From the NCBI GenBank assembly GCA_016208415.1, contig JACQYB010000011.1:62001-126000 (forward strand): a stretch of DNA of 64,000 bases. Direction: 5' to 3'. Position 1 is the first letter of the stretch; every line of letters starts with the position of its first letter. The translations under genes and the position numbers were made by a program. Origin of the DNA: Betaproteobacteria bacterium (GTDB lineage: Bacteria; Pseudomonadota; Gammaproteobacteria; Burkholderiales; Rhodocyclaceae). Below are positions 60,868 through 64,000 of the stretch, piece after piece. The notes beneath the pieces are model-generated. The model saw nothing but the letters and a program-made list of their open reading frames with translations. It did not search any database and was not told the origin of the DNA.

Positions 60868-61277
60868 AGATAGTAGCCATCCTGCGGCAACTCGTCAAGG
60901 ATGAGGGCCTATCGCACCTGCCCACTTCCAACCCATCTCCAGGAAGGCGAGGGGAGCTTCCAGAGTCGCTGCGCGACCTTTACGTCAACGCGCATTTTCC
61001 CTCCCCCCCTCGCCAAACGCCTTGCGCCTGCTGCCCCACTCAATCTTGGGACTGAGCGCCATGGGACCCCCGGACTTGGCGTGAAAGAACCCTGCTCAAC
61101 GCGAAGGATGGCCTGCCCCGCTTTCGGATTGGGCGCGAGGCGTGACGGGGGGAAGTGATGTCGTGAGCCGAGTTTCATCTCCTCTGCGCCATGGAGTCTT
61201 GTTGCAAAAAAACCACAAACTTGGGACTGCACGTATCCTGGATGGCCATCTTCGCTTGCCCGGCTTTCCCCCCGTTC
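60868..61277. other. Gene-free stretch upstream of the porin
   Basis: No convincing gene. Contains pyrimidine-rich patches (TTTCCCTCCCCCCCTCGCC) and an A-tract (TTGCAAAAAAACCACAAAC) near 61201-61219 that may be part of a regulatory region. Composition is less GC-rich than the neighbours. Confidence 0.4.
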
Positions 61278-61306
61278 TGCACAATCCGGACAGCTTCTCG
61301 TATAAG
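61278..61306 (+). promoter_or_regulatory. Candidate porin promoter
   Basis: TGCACA (61278-61283), 17 nt, TATAAG (61301-61306). About 70 nt upstream of the porin ATG, leaving a 5' leader of some 60 nt. Confidence 0.5.
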
Positions 61307-61376
61307 AGAGGTGGGGAGGGCCAAGGCGGCTTGAAATTCCCGCTGCGGATCCGACTTCAATTTTGAGGAGAAATCC

Positions 61377-62423
61377 ATGCAGAAGAAATTGATCGCTATC
61401 GCCGTCGCCGGTCTGGTTTCGGCCCCGGTGTTCGCACAGAGCAACGTCACCATCTACGGCATTGCCGACATGGGCCTCGTGGTCAATGGCAAGTACCGCT
61501 CCGGCACCACCCACGTCGACGGCGGCCAGAAGACCCGCCTCGACAGCGGTGTGGCCTCCGGCTCCCGCCTCGGCTTCAAGGGCACGGAAGATCTGGGCAA
61601 CGGCCTGAAGGCCCTGTTCACCATCGAAGCCGGCATCGACGTCGACACTGGTGGCATCAACCAGGGTACGACTTGGGGTCGTCAGTCCATCGTCGGCCTG
61701 ACCGGTGGCTTCGGCACCTTCATCATGGGCCGCATGTACACCCCGCAGCACCTGATGAACGCCAAGATCGATCCGTTCGGCCTCGGCTTCGCCGGCAACC
61801 TGGGCAACATCTTCAACAACGTGGCCCGCGTCAACAACGCTGCTGCTTACGTCTCGCCGTCCTTCGGCGGCTTCAACGTGATTGCTGCGTACGCCACCAA
61901 TGCCCTGGCGGAAGACTCTGCGACGTCCGAGAAGAAGTACGGCCGTACCGTCGCCATCAACCCGAACTACGCCAATGGCCCGGTCTATGTTGGCCTGAAC
62001 TATCATGAGATCTCCGACGCAACTGTCGGCGATCCTGATGCCAAGGTCAAGAACCTCTCGGCCGGCGGCACGTTCAACTTCGGCGCGGCCAAGCTGCATG
62101 CTGGCTATGGCCAGAACAAGAGCAACAACGGCACGACCGATACCACCAAGAATGCCACCTGGATGTTGGGTGTGACGGTTCCGGTGGGCGCGTTCAACAT
62201 TCTCGCGTCCTACGCCAACCTGAACGACAAGACGGCCGCCAATGCTGACGCACGTCAGATGGCTGTGGGTGCGACGTACGCCCTGTCCAAGCGCACCGAC
62301 GTGTACACCGCCTACGCCCGCATCAAGAACAAGAACGGCGCCACCCTCTCCGTGGGCAACGCCACGGACAGCGGCGCCGGCAACGAGTCCCAGTTCAACC
62401 TGGGCCTGCGTCACACGTTCTAA
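61377..62423 (+). CDS. Gram-negative porin (general bacterial porin, betaproteobacterial type)
   Basis: 348 aa. Signal peptide MQKKLIAIAVAGLVSAPVFA, then the 16-strand barrel start SNVTIYGIADMGLV, GSRLGFKGTEDLGNGLKALF and GRQSIVGLTGGFGTFIMGRM. The C-terminal QFNLGLRHTF ends in Phe, the BAM recognition signal. GAGGAGAAATCC precedes the ATG. Codon use is biased toward frequent codons, suggesting high expression. Followed by a strong terminator. Confidence 0.96.
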   Translation: MQKKLIAIAVAGLVSAPVFAQSNVTIYGIADMGLVVNGKYRSGTTHVDGGQKTRLDSGVASGSRLGFKGTEDLGNGLKALFTIEAGIDVDTGGINQGTTWGRQSIVGLTGGFGTFIMGRMYTPQHLMNAKIDPFGLGFAGNLGNIFNNVARVNNAAAYVSPSFGGFNVIAAYATNALAEDSATSEKKYGRTVAINPNYANGPVYVGLNYHEISDATVGDPDAKVKNLSAGGTFNFGAAKLHAGYGQNKSNNGTTDTTKNATWMLGVTVPVGAFNILASYANLNDKTAANADARQMAVGATYALSKRTDVYTAYARIKNKNGATLSVGNATDSGAGNESQFNLGLRHTF

Positions 62424-62450
62424 TCTGGCCTGGCCAGTTCGGAACTGGAA

Positions 62451-62477
62451 ACGGGCGCTTCGGCGCCCGTTTTTTTA
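62451..62477 (+). terminator. Strong intrinsic terminator after the porin
   Basis: ACGGGCGC-TTCG-GCGCCCGT followed by TTTTTTTAT: an 8-bp stem with a stable UUCG tetraloop and a seven-T tail. Confidence 0.95.
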
Positions 62478-62799
62478 TCGCCTGCCCATCCCCGGCAGGG
62501 CGCATCCACCTGGTTGCCGGGAAAGGCCTGCGCTGGCCGGACGTAGCCCGGCGGGCGGCATGTGCTGCGCTACTCTCCCGAGCGCCGATAGTGGGCGCGA
62601 TGACGGGTGTTGCGGCTGACAAGATCGTTGCGGCCATGGGACTGGTCAGCCGTTTGGCTTGCAGGTTGATACCATTATTGCGGGTGTTTTCACCGCCCCC
62701 ACCCATCACCGGACGCGGATAAGGGCGCAGTCGCGGCCATCCAAAAGTCGGCGCTGGCGGGACGGCAGCGACGATTATGTTTGGGCATATACTCACCTC
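62478..62799. other. 322-bp gap with a promoter for the DUF4258/DUF2283 pair
   Basis: No gene seen. At its end TATACT (62788-62793) is a good -10 element, and only six bases separate it from the ATG at 62800, so the transcript would start at or beside the start codon. A matching -35 is not clear. Confidence 0.45.
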
Positions 62800-63048
62800 A
62801 TGTTCGACACCACCAAACATGCCGCCACCGTCATCGCCGCACGCAAGATCAAGCAGGAATGGATCGACAGCGTTTTGCAACACCCCATATTGACGCAGCC
62901 TGATCCAGCGGATGTTGAACTTGAGCACCGCTTGGCTGTCATTGCCGATTACGGCGATCGTGTGTTGCGTGTTGTCTGCAAACGAGAAACCGCCCCTGTG
63001 ATGGTGATTACCGCATATTTCGACCGCACAATGAAAGGAAAGCTATGA
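62800..63048 (+). CDS. DUF4258 family protein, putative toxin
   Basis: 82 aa. MFDTTKHAATVIAARKIKQE, WIDSVLQHPILTQPDP, HRLAVIADYGDRVLRVVC and ITAYFDRTMKG match DUF4258 (RelE-like size and layout). Often paired with DUF2283, as here, with a 4-nt overlap. A toxin role is inferred from this pairing. Confidence 0.75.
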   Translation: MFDTTKHAATVIAARKIKQEWIDSVLQHPILTQPDPADVELEHRLAVIADYGDRVLRVVCKRETAPVMVITAYFDRTMKGKL

Positions 63049-63245
63049 AACTGCACTTCGACAAGGATGCCGATGCGCTGTACCTCAAGCTCGACGAGTC
63101 AGCCATTGTCGAGTCGGAAGAAGTTCGGCCAGGTGTCGTGCTTGATTTCAATGCGGACGATCAGGTTGTAGGTATCGAACTCCTTGGCGTCGGCAAGCGT
63201 ATTTCTGCTGAAGCACTGAAGGAAGTTGCTGTTCAGGTAGCGTAA
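63045..63245 (+). CDS. DUF2283 family protein, putative antitoxin
   Basis: 66 aa. KLHFDKDADALYLKLDESAI, GVVLDFNADDQVVGIELLGV is the DUF2283 signature. ATG 63045 overlaps the DUF4258 stop (ATGA). Confidence 0.88.
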   Translation: MKLHFDKDADALYLKLDESAIVESEEVRPGVVLDFNADDQVVGIELLGVGKRISAEALKEVAVQVA

Positions 63246-63391
63246 CCCCGTTCGTTTCACCGGCACGGGAAGAGACCGGCGAGTGGACGGAACAGGCGGT
63301 CGATCGCGACGACGTGGTGCGCTTGATCTGCTGCAGCCTGGAAACCGCCATTTCGCTCGACGACATCTACGAAGATGCCGGACTTCTCTGA
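63243..63391 (+). other. Possible remnant of a coding sequence
   Basis: A frame without a start codon reads REETGEWTEQAVDRDDVVRL then ISLDDIYEDAGLL and a stop at 63389. The composition looks like real protein, and the lack of any start suggests the 3' end of a broken gene. I do not recognise the family. Confidence 0.3.
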
Positions 63392-63461
63392 GCCACGGCA
63401 GAGGCGCTTTCCTGGGGAATCAGCCACCGGACGGTGCACGGCACTCGCCGTACTTCGTCCT

Positions 63462-64000
63462 TCAGTCCAGCAGCGCGAGGTTCAGTCCTGCGATCTGGTC
63501 GAGTCGGGCCAGCAGCGGATCGGCCTCTGTCCGGAAACGGGAGAGCTGACCACCGGCGAGGGGGACGGCCCCGGGAAGGGCGACGCGCAGCGGGTCGCGA
63601 TGCCGTCCGTCGATGCGGAACTCGTAGTGCAGGTGGGGCCCCGTGGCCCATCCGGTGGCACCGACAAAGCCGATCACCTCGCCCTGGGAAACCCGCGTTC
63701 CGGCGCGCAGGCCGGCGGCGAAGCGGCTCAGGTGGGCGTAGGCGGTGGTGGTCCTGCCCTGGTGGCGCAACTCGACGAGTTTGCCGTAGCCGCCCCGGCC
63801 ACCGATGAACTCCACGATAGCGTCGGTGGTGGCGCGCACTTTCGTGCCCGCCGGTGCGGCGTAATCGACACCCTTGTGGGCTCGCCACTGGCGCAGGATG
63901 GGATGAAAGCGCATGGACAGGCCCGACGAGACGCGGGAGAACTCCAGCGGCGAGCGCAGGAACGCCTTGCGTAGCGGCTTGCCGTCGGGGTCGTAGTAAT
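63462..64000 (-). CDS. M23 family metallopeptidase, C-terminal part (runs off the window)
   Basis: Reads in from the window edge with YYDPDGKPLRKAFLRSPLEF, then SMRFHPILRQWRAHKGVDYA (HxxxD), GYGKLVELRH, YAHLSRFAAGL and HLHYEFRIDG (HxH), ending LNLALLD. This is the LytM domain of OapA/MepM-type periplasmic peptidases that cut peptidoglycan cross-links. All zinc ligands are present. Upstream domains are outside the window. Confidence 0.92.
   Translation of the reverse strand, partial: YYDPDGKPLRKAFLRSPLEFSRVSSGLSMRFHPILRQWRAHKGVDYAAPAGTKVRATTDAIVEFIGGRGGYGKLVELRHQGRTTTAYAHLSRFAAGLRAGTRVSQGEVIGFVGATGWATGPHLHYEFRIDGRHRDPLRVALPGAVPLAGGQLSRFRTEADPLLARLDQIAGLNLALLD

Overview
The window is high-GC chromosomal DNA from a betaproteobacterium. 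A Rhodocyclales-like or nearby lineage is my best guess, based on the gene order (mraZ to lpxC, then a short DciA-like gene, an M23 peptidase and secA; apaG-rpe-gph-trpEGDC), the porin type and the pyruvate:ferredoxin oxidoreductase plus Nfn-type pair. No tRNA or rRNA gene was found; the one structured RNA gene recognised is RNase P RNA.

Layout. 1-2.7 kb: the N-terminus of a membrane sensor, a stand-alone heptose-phosphate adenylyltransferase (rfaE2), a di-iron ferritin-like protein and an NTF2-fold protein, with several dispersed repeats. 2.9-10.7 kb: a fused NfnB-NfnA-type flavoprotein translationally coupled to a single-chain 2-oxoacid:ferredoxin oxidoreductase whose frame is broken. 11.2-15.8 kb: dolP, diaA/gmhA, a HIRAN protein and yraN, diverging from rsmI-pyrC-lipoprotein. 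16-20.5 kb: two tandem paralogous proteins, each a clan GH-A-like TIM barrel joined through a microsatellite-encoded linker to beta-rich domains. 20.7-22.7 kb: an Atg22-like MFS transporter and rnpB. 22.9-42.3 kb: a complete dcw cluster with a MraZ-box promoter. 42.3-50.1 kb: a small membrane protein, dciA-like, an M23 peptidase, secA, an HDOD-GAF protein and argJ. 50.1-57.7 kb: a methyltransferase, apaG, rpe, gph and trpE-G-D-C. 57.7-63.4 kb: an accessory island of toxin-antitoxin-like modules (MntA/HepT, BrnT/BrnA, Phd/VapC, DUF4258/DUF2283), an intact Uma2 nuclease with a truncated copy, and a porin. The window ends inside a second M23 peptidase.

How the genes work together. The dcw genes make lipid II (murE, murF, mraY, murD, murG, murC, murB, ddlB) and the division machine (ftsL, ftsI, ftsW, ftsQ, ftsA, ftsZ). 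Most junctions are 4-nt ATGA or GTGA overlaps, implying translational coupling. The exceptions are mainly places where dispersed repeats sit between genes: murE/murF, murF/mraY and murC/murB. Another repeat lies inside the ftsW 5' coding region. The PFOR and Nfn pair would link pyruvate oxidation, ferredoxin, NADH and NADPH.

Most notable signals: (i) a MITE-like element between murE and murF with 12-bp terminal inverted repeats and a 5-bp target duplication, carrying a nested palindrome and probably supplying the murF ribosome-binding site; a second copy of its core lies near 2 kb. (ii) A REP element read in frame into the FtsW N-terminus. (iii) Four genes (PFOR, murF, DUF4160, HepT) broken by small internal deletions, all needing the same frame correction. 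Because murF is essential, sequence or assembly error must be considered. (iv) The tandem TIM-barrel proteins with expandable linkers and a 144-bp internal duplication. Family calls are from memory of conserved motifs; no database search was run.
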